64,000 nucleotides of DNA from Pseudomonadota bacterium (lineage in GTDB: Bacteria > Desulfobacterota > Desulfobulbia > Desulfobulbales > Desulfocapsaceae): NCBI GenBank assembly GCA_018821785.1, contig JAHJLI010000008.1:16500-80499 (forward strand), read 5' to 3'. The notes below the pieces were generated by a model. That model did not search any database and was not told where the DNA came from. It worked only from the letters and a program-made list of their open reading frames with translations. Below, in pieces: positions 17,010-27,941 of the stretch; the stretch's first letter is position 1, and each line of letters starts with the position of its first letter. The position numbers were made by a program, and so were the translations under genes.

Positions 17010-18050
17010 ATGAACAGATACACCCAACTCGACATACCTGGTTATGAGGAAGTTGTCAGGTGCGACAACCCGGAAGTCGGCTTCACCGCCTGGATCGCCA
17101 TCCACAATACCCATCGCGGCCCAGCCCTCGGTGGTTGCCGAGTGTGGCGCTACGAATCGGAGGATGCCGCCCTGATCGATGTCCTGCGGCTCGGCAAAGG
17201 CATGACCTATAAAAACGCCCTTGCAAGGCTCCCTCTCGGCGGCGGCAAAAGTGTTGTCCACTGCGACCTGAAGACGGTCAACAGGACAGCTCTTTTTACA
17301 GAAATCGGCAATTTTGTCGAAACCCTCGAAGGCCGATATATCACTGCCGAAGATGTCAACTCCACACTCGCCGATATGGTCGTGGTGCAACGCCGGACCA
17401 GGCATGTCGCAACCGTCGGCGCCAGCGGCAACCCCAGCCCCTTTACCGCCTACGGCGTATATTGCGCCATTAAAACAAGTGTGAAGCATAAGCTGAAAAG
17501 AGAGCGGCTAGACGGCCTCACCGTGGCTATCCAGGGTATTGGCGAGACTGGAGGCAGGCTTGCCGAAATGCTGAAAAAAGACAACTGCCGCATCATCGCG
17601 GCCGACATCAACACCGAACATGCTCACAGCCTGCGCGAAAAAATCGATTTCCACCTGGTGGCGCCGGACGACATCTACGGTGTCGCCTGCGATATCTTTG
17701 CCCCTTGTGCCCTCGGCTCGACTTTAAACAGCCGGACCATCCCCCAGCTCCTCTGCCAGATAGTAGCCGGAAGCGCCAACAATCAGCTGCAGAACAATGA
17801 AGACGGGGCAAAACTTTTCCGCCGTGGCATCCTCTACGCCCCTGACTATGTTGCAAATGCTGGCGGCGTAATCAACATCAGCTGCGAAATCGACCAAACC
17901 TACGACCCTAAAAAAGCCACGCAACTGACCGCCGCCATTGAACAGACCCTCATGGAGATCTACCGACAGTCGGCGCAGCAAAAACTGCCGACCAATGTCG
18001 TGGCTGATTCCCTGGCCGAAGAGCGGTTCGGGGCCACCCTGACCTGCTGA
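17010..18050 (+). CDS. Leucine/valine/phenylalanine dehydrogenase family (probable leucine dehydrogenase)
   Basis: NAD-dependent oxidative deamination of a branched-chain or aromatic amino acid to the 2-oxoacid, with release of ammonia. The 346-residue length is that of the Leu/Val/Phe group. Motifs: substrate-binding GPALGGCR, the Lys-containing GKGMTYKNALARLPLGGGKSV (both catalytic-site lysines present), and the Rossmann start VAIQGIGETGGRLAE. It directly follows the branched-chain 2-oxoacid oxidoreductase, so the pair can convert Leu/Val/Ile to acyl-CoAs. Which amino acid is preferred cannot be decided here. Confidence 0.88.
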   Translation: MNRYTQLDIPGYEEVVRCDNPEVGFTAWIAIHNTHRGPALGGCRVWRYESEDAALIDVLRLGKGMTYKNALARLPLGGGKSVVHCDLKTVNRTALFTEIGNFVETLEGRYITAEDVNSTLADMVVVQRRTRHVATVGASGNPSPFTAYGVYCAIKTSVKHKLKRERLDGLTVAIQGIGETGGRLAEMLKKDNCRIIAADINTEHAHSLREKIDFHLVAPDDIYGVACDIFAPCALGSTLNSRTIPQLLCQIVAGSANNQLQNNEDGAKLFRRGILYAPDYVANAGGVINISCEIDQTYDPKKATQLTAAIEQTLMEIYRQSAQQKLPTNVVADSLAEERFGATLTC

Positions 18051-18255
18051 ATCCGAACCTCCAGCCGTTCAGTCCTTATCCCCCTCGGATCTGTCGGCTG
18101 GAGCTTATATTACCCCATCTCTCTCCTCTGCCTGGCCGGAAGGTCATGTCTTACTTCATTCACCACTCATTGCCATAGACGGCTAAGCGACAACACGGTA
18201 TAGTGCCTGAAGTTGTTCTTCCAAGACTCCACCCTCCACCCGTGCCCTATCTTTG

Positions 18256-18765
18256 ATGTCCCATTTTATTATTTCCCAGATCCTCATAGGGATTGCCATC
18301 TGCTTTGATATTCTTTCCTTTCAATTCAAGGAACGGAAAAAAATTGTGGCATGCCTGCTGGTTTCCTGCACCCTTATTTCCATACACTTCATGCTGCTCG
18401 ACCACTGGACCGCGGCCTGCCTCGGCATTCTCGCGGCGTTCAGATTCACAGCATCAATGTTTTCCACTTCGAAGAAGGTTATGGGCTTCTTTGTCTTGAC
18501 GACGATTGCCATTTCCGTCTTTTCCTATGAAGGCTTGCTCAGCATCCTGGCCTGCAGCGGCGGCTGCTTCGGCACCGTTGCTTCTTTCTGCAAAGAGGAC
18601 AAGCAACTGAGACAACTCATGCTGGTCGGCACCAGTCTGTGGATCATCCACAACTATCTTGCCGGGTCCCCCGGGGCAGTGCTGATGGAAGCGATCTTTA
18701 TCGGCAGCAACCTTGTCGGGTACTTTCGCTATTACATCCGACCGAAAAAGCAGCGGCTCTCGTAG
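18256..18765 (+). CDS. YgjV-family inner-membrane protein
   Basis: About 170 residues with five or so hydrophobic segments and short charged loops; the FKERKKIVACLLVSCTLISIHFMLL and ACLGILAAFRFTASMF stretches match the YgjV (Imp-YgjV) family, whose function is not established. ATG 18256 is preferred over the TTG one codon earlier. It stands alone between the amino-acid dehydrogenase and a convergent YkgJ-type gene. Confidence 0.75.
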   Translation: MSHFIISQILIGIAICFDILSFQFKERKKIVACLLVSCTLISIHFMLLDHWTAACLGILAAFRFTASMFSTSKKVMGFFVLTTIAISVFSYEGLLSILACSGGCFGTVASFCKEDKQLRQLMLVGTSLWIIHNYLAGSPGAVLMEAIFIGSNLVGYFRYYIRPKKQRLS

Positions 18766-18816
18766 AAGACTTTCTCTACACACCATTAACAGAACGATTG
18801 CTATATAAAATACGCC

Positions 18817-19227
18817 CTACGGGATAGCATTGTGAGGCTTTTTCTTAAAGGCGCAGTAGCCTGAACGTGGTCCTATTCCCGGATGGTTGCGACAGGTATC
18901 GGGACGACTGAAATAAATGATACAGCGCCTGGTGCTGCAGTCGAGATAAATGCAGTCTCCATTGGCCCGCCTGGCCAATGTAAAGGTGGCCGTACGAGCG
19001 TGGAAATGATCAACCAACCGTTCTTTTATCAATCTTCTGGCAATGTATTTCGGATCTTCCTGGAGGGAAAACTCTTCTATAAGCTGCATGCGGACCAAAT
19101 CCTCCGTTTTCACCTCAACCGGCAGGCTGCAACAGGAGGCGACACAGTGACCACAAAGTTTCGAGGAATATTTTGCCCAGGTCCTCGTGTTCTCAAGATC
19201 GGCGTTCTGCTTTGGAAGGTGCAACAT
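18817..19227 (-). CDS. YkgJ-family Cys-cluster protein
   Basis: 136 residues with the spaced cysteines of the YkgJ/UPF0153 family, thought to bind zinc or iron: CGHCVASCC near residue 25, then CIYLD-C, RRC and DTC further on. No enzymatic role is established for the family. The gene is convergent with the YgjV gene and shares no obvious operon. Confidence 0.8.
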   Translation of the reverse strand: MLHLPKQNADLENTRTWAKYSSKLCGHCVASCCSLPVEVKTEDLVRMQLIEEFSLQEDPKYIARRLIKERLVDHFHARTATFTLARRANGDCIYLDCSTRRCIIYFSRPDTCRNHPGIGPRSGYCAFKKKPHNAIP

Positions 19228-19442
19228 GATCTACTTTATTGGAAGGTAGTTGAATGACTAAGGGGAACTGACGACTGCTAAAGGGGGAGCATTCCTACCA
19301 TGATCCGGCTGCTGACAGCAAGTTTTTTTTGCATTACAAAAGGAGGAAGAATGAGGAAAATGGGTGCAATTTCCTCATTCTCATGGATAATTGCAGATGA
19401 TTACAACAGTAACAGAGATGCGTCCTGCAACAACCACTCTTG

Positions 19443-20210
19443 ATGACGGTGCCAAAACCTACTATGAGCATGGACAGATTTATTCGAACCCGACGGCTGC
19501 TTGGCGAAGAACGTTTTGCCCTCCTCCAGTCGCGGATGGTAACAGTGGTCGGCCTTGGCGCTGTTGGCGGCTATGTTGTCGAAGGGCTGGTGCGGGCCGG
19601 GATCAGGCACCTGCGTATTGTCGATTACGATACCATCCAGCCAAGTAACATCAACCGCCAACTCCTCGCCCTGGAAACCACCATTGGGAGATCCAAGGCT
19701 GAGGTTGCCGAAGAAAGGATCCTGGCCATCAATTCAGAATGCCGGGTCGAGGCCCTGCAGATCTTCGCAGGCGAAGAGACCCTCGAACAGATCCTCAGCC
19801 CAAAACCGGATCTGCTTATCGACGCCATCGACTCACTCAATCCGAAAACCCAGCTGTTGCATGGCGCCTATCTGAGCAACATCCCGATCATCAGTTCCAT
19901 GGGTGCAGCCCTGCGTACCGATCCAACCCTGATCCGTTCCGGCGACCTTTTCACCACCTCCAACTGTCCTTTGGCCAGGCATCTGCGCAAACGTTTGCGC
20001 AGGCGTGGCGTAGGCGAAGGCATCTCCTGCGTCTATTCTATTGAAAAAATTGATTTTGACTACCAGTTGCCGGAAGAAGACAGCCTCGACACTAGCCCCT
20101 ACGCCGATAGGGGCCGAAAACGCAATGTATTGGGCAGCCTGCCGACCATTACTGGTATCTTCGGGCTGACCATCGCCAACCAGGCTATTATGAAACTGTC
20201 TCAGCCCTGA
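19443..20210 (+). CDS. tcdA: tRNA threonylcarbamoyladenosine dehydratase (TcdA/CsdL-like, ThiF fold)
   Basis: E1-like (ThiF/MoeB fold) ATP-dependent enzyme that cyclises t6A37 in ANN-decoding tRNAs. The nucleotide-binding VVGLGAVGGYVVEGLVRAGI and the metal/ATP region DYDTIQPSNINRQ are clear, with the family's SMGAALRTDP and the C-terminal stretch ending FGLTIANQAIMKL. The zinc cysteines of ThiF/MoeB are absent, as expected for TcdA. The true start may be a little downstream (Met at 19464 or 19470); no ribosome site decides. A different ThiF-family role is possible but less likely. Confidence 0.83.
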   Translation: MTVPKPTMSMDRFIRTRRLLGEERFALLQSRMVTVVGLGAVGGYVVEGLVRAGIRHLRIVDYDTIQPSNINRQLLALETTIGRSKAEVAEERILAINSECRVEALQIFAGEETLEQILSPKPDLLIDAIDSLNPKTQLLHGAYLSNIPIISSMGAALRTDPTLIRSGDLFTTSNCPLARHLRKRLRRRGVGEGISCVYSIEKIDFDYQLPEEDSLDTSPYADRGRKRNVLGSLPTITGIFGLTIANQAIMKLSQP

Positions 20211-20343
20211 AAACGATTCAGCTCAAAGGAGCCGATCAGTTTATGGGTTCAATGTCGAGCTGTGATTGAACAAATTCAGGGAAGTGTCCCTCATTTTAAC
20301 AACGCTAATTTACACCTAAAAACAAGATCTTCCCTTATTGGCT

Positions 20344-20787
20344 CTATTTTTGTAATTTATCGGCATCTATCGCCATCAAGGTGATAGTACTTTTGGAAAC
20401 CATTTTTTCATGAGTATCCCTGATATCAAATACAGTGGATTGGGCCACTATTATTTGTTTTCCTTGACTGACGATTTCTGATTTGCATTTTAATGCATTA
20501 CCATAGGCTGGTTTTAAAAAATTAATTTTAAACTCGATGGTCAATATCCTTATATTATCGGGGACAAGGGTATAGGCAGCATATCCGGCTGTATGATCAG
20601 ACATGGTCGCTATTAAGCCGGCATGAATAAAATTATCTTGAGTTTTGTGGTTTTCTCCTATCTTTAAAGTGGATTCAAAAAATCCCTTTTCTATTTTTGA
20701 TGCCTGAAATCCACAGAATTCAATAAATCCTCTTCGAAAATCCTTTTTGAGAAAATCTAGCCTCTCCTGAGTGAGTTCTAGTTGCAT
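20344..20787 (-). CDS. PaaI-like hotdog-fold thioesterase
   Basis: 147 residues with the PaaI/DUF4442-like hotdog signature: a start helix, the loop NFIHAGLIATMSDHTAGYAAY (HxG...D active-site pattern) and the strand ILTIEFKINFLKPA. Likely hydrolyses an acyl-CoA or aryl-CoA. ATG 20787 follows an AGAGG site. This gene and the cyclase upstream are markedly more AT-rich than their neighbours, consistent with transfer from another source. Confidence 0.78.
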   Translation of the reverse strand: MQLELTQERLDFLKKDFRRGFIEFCGFQASKIEKGFFESTLKIGENHKTQDNFIHAGLIATMSDHTAGYAAYTLVPDNIRILTIEFKINFLKPAYGNALKCKSEIVSQGKQIIVAQSTVFDIRDTHEKMVSKSTITLMAIDADKLQK

Positions 20788-20876
20788 AACCAACCTCTAT
20801 TGGTAAAATCTGCTATCAAATTTTGCTATCCGCGCTGTACGAAATACATTCGATAGCCTGGGCCTTCGTGAATTCT

Positions 20877-21914
20877 TCAACGAAACGAATGGAATTGACT
20901 TGAGTCCTCTATGCTGAATAGTTCAACTGTCTTTTCTTTCCCTCTGAGTTGTATTTTTCCAAGACTGATGGCATCGTATTGGTCTGTCAAAAATACTCTT
21001 TTAAGAACTTCCTCTGAGACTATTAAATCCTTTCCAAATTTTTTACATGAACCTTGAATTCTTGAGGCGGTATTGACAGTATCACCGAGAAAAGCAATTT
21101 CACGTCTGAAATCTCCAATTTCTCCGACAACAACTACACCGCAATGAATCCCCACTCTGAAGTGAGGTACATATCCGAAAGTGCGTATATATTTTTCACT
21201 TTTTTGGTTGATGACTTGGCGTATTTCGAAAAATGTATTTATGGGGTTGTTGTTACGGGGTTTGTCCGATATTTTCCAACTAATTATTATTTCATCTCCG
21301 ACATATTTATAAATTTCTCCTCCATTTAGAAGAATGGCTTCAGTAATATCATAGAAGAAATCATTGAGAAACGTATGGAATTTCAAATGACCAATTTGCT
21401 CTGCAATCTCGGTTGAAGAAGCTATATCAAGGAACATGAATATTCGTTCTTCCTCAACAGGTTTATGGTAGCGGCCCACAAATAAATTGAACAACGTGGT
21501 TTGCCCCAACATTCTGTTTAACATTTGCAAGAAACTCACCAAAAAGCTTATCGACAACGTGATTACAATTCCTGAGAAAAGTATATCTTTCTGAAGCTCT
21601 GAGTTACCCTGTGGTGTTTTGATGAAGATATAACTGATTATTATTACAGCCAGCGAGATAATGGTAAAATACAATGTCTTGACGAGTAAATAAATCGTAA
21701 AAGGAAAGCGTTTAAACCATTGAAGAAAAATGAGATCGCCAATCGCACAGAAAAATGAAATGGAAAAACCGATAGTTCCACCTCGAAGGAATGATTCCCC
21801 TACAGAGTAGTCTCCGGAAATATAAGAAACTATTGTTCCGACAACGGTACTTATCAGGACTATAATGAGTAAAAATCCGCCTTCATGTCTCGTCTTTCGG
21901 GGAATGTCCATCAC
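20877..21914 (-). CDS. Membrane-anchored class III adenylate cyclase
   Basis: 345 residues. The N-terminal ~150 residues hold four or so hydrophobic helices; the C-terminal part is a class III nucleotidyl-cyclase domain. Metal-binding aspartates are in FLDIASST and YVGDEIIISW, the adenine-recognising Lys precedes them in EIYKYVGDE, and RVGIHCG plus FLGDTVNTASRIQ complete the site, so ATP (cAMP product) is predicted. The sensor is the membrane part itself; no PAS or HAMP is seen. No cAMP-binding regulator is in the window. The gene is AT-rich against its surroundings. Confidence 0.88.
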   Translation of the reverse strand: MMDIPRKTRHEGGFLLIIVLISTVVGTIVSYISGDYSVGESFLRGGTIGFSISFFCAIGDLIFLQWFKRFPFTIYLLVKTLYFTIISLAVIIISYIFIKTPQGNSELQKDILFSGIVITLSISFLVSFLQMLNRMLGQTTLFNLFVGRYHKPVEEERIFMFLDIASSTEIAEQIGHLKFHTFLNDFFYDITEAILLNGGEIYKYVGDEIIISWKISDKPRNNNPINTFFEIRQVINQKSEKYIRTFGYVPHFRVGIHCGVVVVGEIGDFRREIAFLGDTVNTASRIQGSCKKFGKDLIVSEEVLKRVFLTDQYDAISLGKIQLRGKEKTVELFSIEDSSQFHSFR

Positions 21915-22058
21915 TCACCAAGAACACTTTGGAATATTTTTGAAAACAACAGGACAAAGGGTTAGGTCTCGCAACATAATCGTTCTCACACCATAATGAC
22001 CCCCTAATTGCTTGTGCTCGTGTCCTCCATACAGGGACTTTGCCTAGAATGTTCGGAC

Positions 22059-22844
22059 TTATTCTTGAAGGAAACGCTCCAGTTCATTTTCATCGTAAAA
22101 CGCTTTTTCGAAAAACAACCCGGCCGCGGGGGCGGTGTGATTGAACGGTATATCAGAGTGGGTGTGCAGGAGCGCGGCTACCTCTTTTTCCGACAAGCGG
22201 TTGCATCCCACCTCCACCAAAACTCCAACCATCCGCCGCACCATGTGCCAGAGAAAATGCGATCCTACCACCCGCAGCCGTATCAGCTCACCATCGGCCA
22301 GGATCCTGACCTGGTGCACCATGACCTTGGTTGATTTTTTCAGCTCCTGTTTTTCGGCAAATGCTGCAAAATCATGCATCCCCTTCAACGCCGCACCGGC
22401 CCGCTGCATGACGGCAAGATCCATCTCATCGTGTACCCACCAGCTGTAGCGCTTGCCAAAGGCTGATTTTCGGTTACGCAAATGATACACATAACTCCTG
22501 GCGATGCAGCTGTGCCGTGCATGAAACCTCGGCTCTGCGGCCTCAACTGCCCGTACCGCCATGTCTTTCGGCAGGGTTTCCTCCAGCATCCGGGCAACTT
22601 CCTGCGGCGGCAGCAGGCTTGCGACCTCGAGGTGGGCAACATACTCGAGAGCGTGGACACCTGCATCGGTGCGGCCGCACCCCTGGATATCCATGGGAAT
22701 CTCCCCAAAGACGCGGACTGCCGCCTTGAGAAGATCACCCTGCACAGTGCGGGCGTCGGTCTGTTTCTGCCAGCCGCTGAAGTTGGTGCCGTCATACTCC
22801 AGAGTAAGGCGGTAGCGTCGGAGGTTTATTATTTTTTCAGCCAT
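22059..22844 (-). CDS. truA: tRNA pseudouridine(38-40) synthase TruA
   Basis: Converts uridine at positions 38-40 of the tRNA anticodon stem-loop to pseudouridine. The start RRYRLTLEYDGTNFSGWQKQ and the catalytic-Asp loop GCGRTDAGVHAL (Asp ~61) are diagnostic. At 261 residues it is full length. It is followed on the plus side by nothing related, and its upstream neighbour on the same strand is ovoA, 35 bases away. Confidence 0.96.
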   Translation of the reverse strand: MAEKIINLRRYRLTLEYDGTNFSGWQKQTDARTVQGDLLKAAVRVFGEIPMDIQGCGRTDAGVHALEYVAHLEVASLLPPQEVARMLEETLPKDMAVRAVEAAEPRFHARHSCIARSYVYHLRNRKSAFGKRYSWWVHDEMDLAVMQRAGAALKGMHDFAAFAEKQELKKSTKVMVHQVRILADGELIRLRVVGSHFLWHMVRRMVGVLVEVGCNRLSEKEVAALLHTHSDIPFNHTAPAAGLFFEKAFYDENELERFLQE

Positions 22845-22878
22845 GATGATCTTTCACCTTGAGCATCGAGAGTCACAA

Positions 22879-24990
22879 TCATTTCCGGTTTTTCTTCCAT
22901 ACTGTAACCTGACTGACAGAGTGCTGGAATTTGCGTTTTGTTTCTCTGATGACAAACTGCACGTCGCGCGGCTCAGTTATCATGGTAAAGTGGAGTTGCA
23001 ACAGATTCTTTAAGCCATCAAGAGTGGTGTACGGTTCTCCATCTTTGCGATAGCCACCGAGCCATTTGCCCCGGGCGGTAAACTCCGGCAGCCAGGTATA
23101 GGGCGAGGTCAAGACCAGGATGCCACCATGGTTCAGCCGTTCGTGCACTGAGGCCAGGAATTTTCCGGGATCTGACAGGCGATCGAGGAGATTTGCGGCA
23201 AGTATAAGGTCATAGTCGCAAAATTGCGGCTTCAGATTCAAGGCATCGGCCTGAAAAAATTCAACCCGTCTCGCCATATCAGCAAGCCCCAAATCATCCA
23301 GCCGCCTTTCGTGGTAGGAGACGATCTCCCCCTCTTCTGGCAATTCGTAACGAATGACTCCCTTTTCCCGCATTTGGTAGGCGATACGGATGAACCGAGC
23401 CGAGAAATCAAGCCCATCCACCATGCTGAATTCCCTCGCCAATTCGAAACTGGCACGGCCTACTGAACAGCCGAGGTCGAGAGCGCGGTTTTTCTTTTTG
23501 CCCGCCATAAACTCCAAGCAGATCTTTGCACACTTTTCAGGGAAATTGGCAACACCAAAGGAGTTCTGACCATAGTGGGCCTCACAATACTGGGAGACCG
23601 CCACGTCGCTTTCATACATCGCCTGCGCCACCTCCAGCGGTTGGTCGGATTCGACATAGCGAAACCCGGCATGCTGGAAGAAATGGCGACGAAAGGCGTA
23701 CCGGGCATCTCTGGTCGCCTCATTACCGGTTGAGATCCAGGACCCGCCCTTGATCAGGTTGTGCTGGGTGTCGAAGGTCGGCGTAGAAAAATCGTCGTAC
23801 CAGGGATGTACGGCAAAACCGTCAAAACCGGTAATAGGAGTTTCCGTCCACTGCCAGACATTGCCGATGATATCGTAAAAATCCCCGAATTTAAAATGAT
23901 CGACCGGGCAGGAAGAGGCCCAATGCTCAAGGTTGATATTGCCGGGCGCTTTCGACCAGAAGGGCTGATCAGGAATATTATGCAGGTCGTGCAGCCGGTA
24001 CCACTGGTCCTCGCTCGGAAAACGAATTGTTACTTTTTTTTTCTCGGCAAGCCAGTTGCAAAAAGCCTTTGCCTCAAGGTAGTTGACTTCAGCAGGCCAA
24101 TTCCACGGCATATCTATGACCCTGGCCAGGGTCCGAAACCTATAGCCTACCGCCTCACCCAGCCAGAACAGGGGATACCGGGCCTTGGTAAACTGCAGCC
24201 AACGCCAGCCTTCATCGGTCCAGTACTTTTCCTTCTGGTAGCCCCCGTCCTCGACAAAAAACAGGTATTCACCATTGGACACCAGATATTTGCCGGCCTT
24301 GAAATCCAATACCTCGCTTTGACGTCTGCCGAATTCATTGTCCCAGCCATACAGGGGATGATCTTTATCTTTCCCGAGGACAATCCTGCCGCCGGCAACC
24401 GGCACGAGGCTATTGACCGGAGCCTCACCGGAATGCGGACAATGATTCCAGCCGTCAAGGGGCCGAACCTCGTCAATCGGCAATCGGCGAATAATGACCG
24501 AGGAGGTCTCAATATGGATACGTTGATGTTCAATCCCCATCATGATCGCCCAGAAAGGCGAATCCCAGGTTATCGGCAAAGACAGGGGCAGACTCTCGAT
24601 AACCTCTGTTACCAGCTCTTTGACGTGGCGACGATACTCTCGGACCTCATCGACACCTGGCCAGTTGTAGTTCTTTGAGCTCAGGTCATCCCAGGACATC
24701 TCATCGACACCGATGGCAAACATCGATTCGAAGGCCGGATTGATCCTCTGGTCTATGAGTCTGGCGATATTCAGTTTATTGATATAAAAAGAGGCGGTGT
24801 GGCCAAAATAAAAAATGAGCGGGTGGCGCAACGGTTCAGCTCGCAGATAAAAGGTCGCATCAGTTGCCAGATGATCATACAGCTGTTCATCAAGGGCAAA
24901 GGTTCGAAAAAAATATTCAAGTATTTCTGCTCGTTTTTCTTCAACATTTCCAGCATTCAAAATGGTAGTACGGGTAATTTTATGATTCAT
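22879..24990 (-). CDS. ovoA: OvoA: 5-histidylcysteine sulfoxide synthase / mercaptohistidine N-methyltransferase
   Basis: Bifunctional ovothiol A enzyme. The first ~450 residues carry a DinB-like iron-binding domain (GIEHQRIHIETSSVI, with the HxxxH-type ligands) and an FGE-sulfatase domain (GGRIVLGKDKDHPLYGWDNEFG, FEDIIGNVWQWTE-like FYDIIGNVWQW). The C-terminal ~250 residues form a SAM methyltransferase (RALDLGCSVGRASFELARE). Length (703) fits OvoA. Ovothiol is a mercaptohistidine antioxidant made with O2 and cysteine. Presence in an otherwise anaerobic-looking genome is notable. Same strand as truA, but no functional link is evident. Confidence 0.92.
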   Translation of the reverse strand: MNHKITRTTILNAGNVEEKRAEILEYFFRTFALDEQLYDHLATDATFYLRAEPLRHPLIFYFGHTASFYINKLNIARLIDQRINPAFESMFAIGVDEMSWDDLSSKNYNWPGVDEVREYRRHVKELVTEVIESLPLSLPITWDSPFWAIMMGIEHQRIHIETSSVIIRRLPIDEVRPLDGWNHCPHSGEAPVNSLVPVAGGRIVLGKDKDHPLYGWDNEFGRRQSEVLDFKAGKYLVSNGEYLFFVEDGGYQKEKYWTDEGWRWLQFTKARYPLFWLGEAVGYRFRTLARVIDMPWNWPAEVNYLEAKAFCNWLAEKKKVTIRFPSEDQWYRLHDLHNIPDQPFWSKAPGNINLEHWASSCPVDHFKFGDFYDIIGNVWQWTETPITGFDGFAVHPWYDDFSTPTFDTQHNLIKGGSWISTGNEATRDARYAFRRHFFQHAGFRYVESDQPLEVAQAMYESDVAVSQYCEAHYGQNSFGVANFPEKCAKICLEFMAGKKKNRALDLGCSVGRASFELAREFSMVDGLDFSARFIRIAYQMREKGVIRYELPEEGEIVSYHERRLDDLGLADMARRVEFFQADALNLKPQFCDYDLILAANLLDRLSDPGKFLASVHERLNHGGILVLTSPYTWLPEFTARGKWLGGYRKDGEPYTTLDGLKNLLQLHFTMITEPRDVQFVIRETKRKFQHSVSQVTVWKKNRK

Positions 24991-25228
24991 GGTCTACTCC
25001 TCAGTGGCAGGCATCCGCGTGATAGCTACTTTACTGGGCAAAAAATGCTCAGATGCAACTCTATGTAAACAAAGAGGTCGTGTCAACAAGGGGAGTGCAT
25101 CAGGCAAACTATGCCTGCGTATCGCGATCTTGTTGTTGTCCGGCAACAGATTATTTCTTACAATCAACTGAGTGTGGTTTCACATCCCGAAGACACCAGT
25201 CAACACCCATTGCAGCTTGGAGGCGAAG

Positions 25229-25783
25229 ATGATACGTTTGTTCATTGCCATTGCCATTCCCGAATCAATCAAAAAAGAGCTTGCCGGCCTTGGTAGATCG
25301 ATTCCAGAAGCCAGACCTGTTCCGGTCGAGCAGATGCATCTGACTTTGAAATTTTTCGGCGAAGTGGAAGGCAGCAGGCTGCTTGATATAAAAGGAGCGC
25401 TTTCAGAGATTTCCCGGCCGCAGTTTACCCTGTGTCTGCATGGCGTCGGCACCTTTCCTCCGCGTGGCACTCCTCGGGTTCTCTGGGCCGGAGTGCAACA
25501 AGCGGACAACCTTCTTGCCCTCAGACAAGCTATTGAGAAAAAGCTTGTAGAAATCAATATCCCGCGAGAAAAACAGAAATACTCCCCGCACCTCACTCTG
25601 GCAAGACTCAACAATTCACCGCTCCAGCACCTGCAGCAGTTCCTTGCCGGCAATGCCTTCCTCCGATCTCCCGAGTTTTCCGTTGCAGCCTTCAATCTCT
25701 ATAAAAGCCAGCTAACGAGAAACGGCGCAATACATTCGCTAATAGAGACCTACGCCTTAAAACCGGTAATTGGCGCGGGGTGA
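25229..25783 (+). CDS. thpR: RNA 2',3'-cyclic phosphodiesterase (ThpR/LigT, 2H superfamily)
   Basis: Opens RNA 2',3'-cyclic phosphates. The two catalytic HxTx motifs are present as MHLTLKF and PHLTLARL. The track ORF begins at 25172, but ATG 25229 (MIRLFIAIAIPESIKKEL) follows a TTGGAGG ribosome site and gives the usual ThpR N-terminus and ~184 residues. The gene stands alone, convergent with the dienoyl-CoA reductase just 7 bases from its stop. Confidence 0.92.
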   Translation: MIRLFIAIAIPESIKKELAGLGRSIPEARPVPVEQMHLTLKFFGEVEGSRLLDIKGALSEISRPQFTLCLHGVGTFPPRGTPRVLWAGVQQADNLLALRQAIEKKLVEINIPREKQKYSPHLTLARLNNSPLQHLQQFLAGNAFLRSPEFSVAAFNLYKSQLTRNGAIHSLIETYALKPVIGAG

Positions 25784-25789
25784 CGGTCT

Positions 25790-27829
<2,040 letters not shown>

Positions 27830-27941
27830 TTATCAGTGTCTTCCGCTGTTGGAAGGTTTTCTATTGCAGTGTAAGCCTTGTGTACTATAAATGAAGTTGA
27901 TTGAAGCGTCTCACTATAAACCATTTTTGTAAAATTAGATT

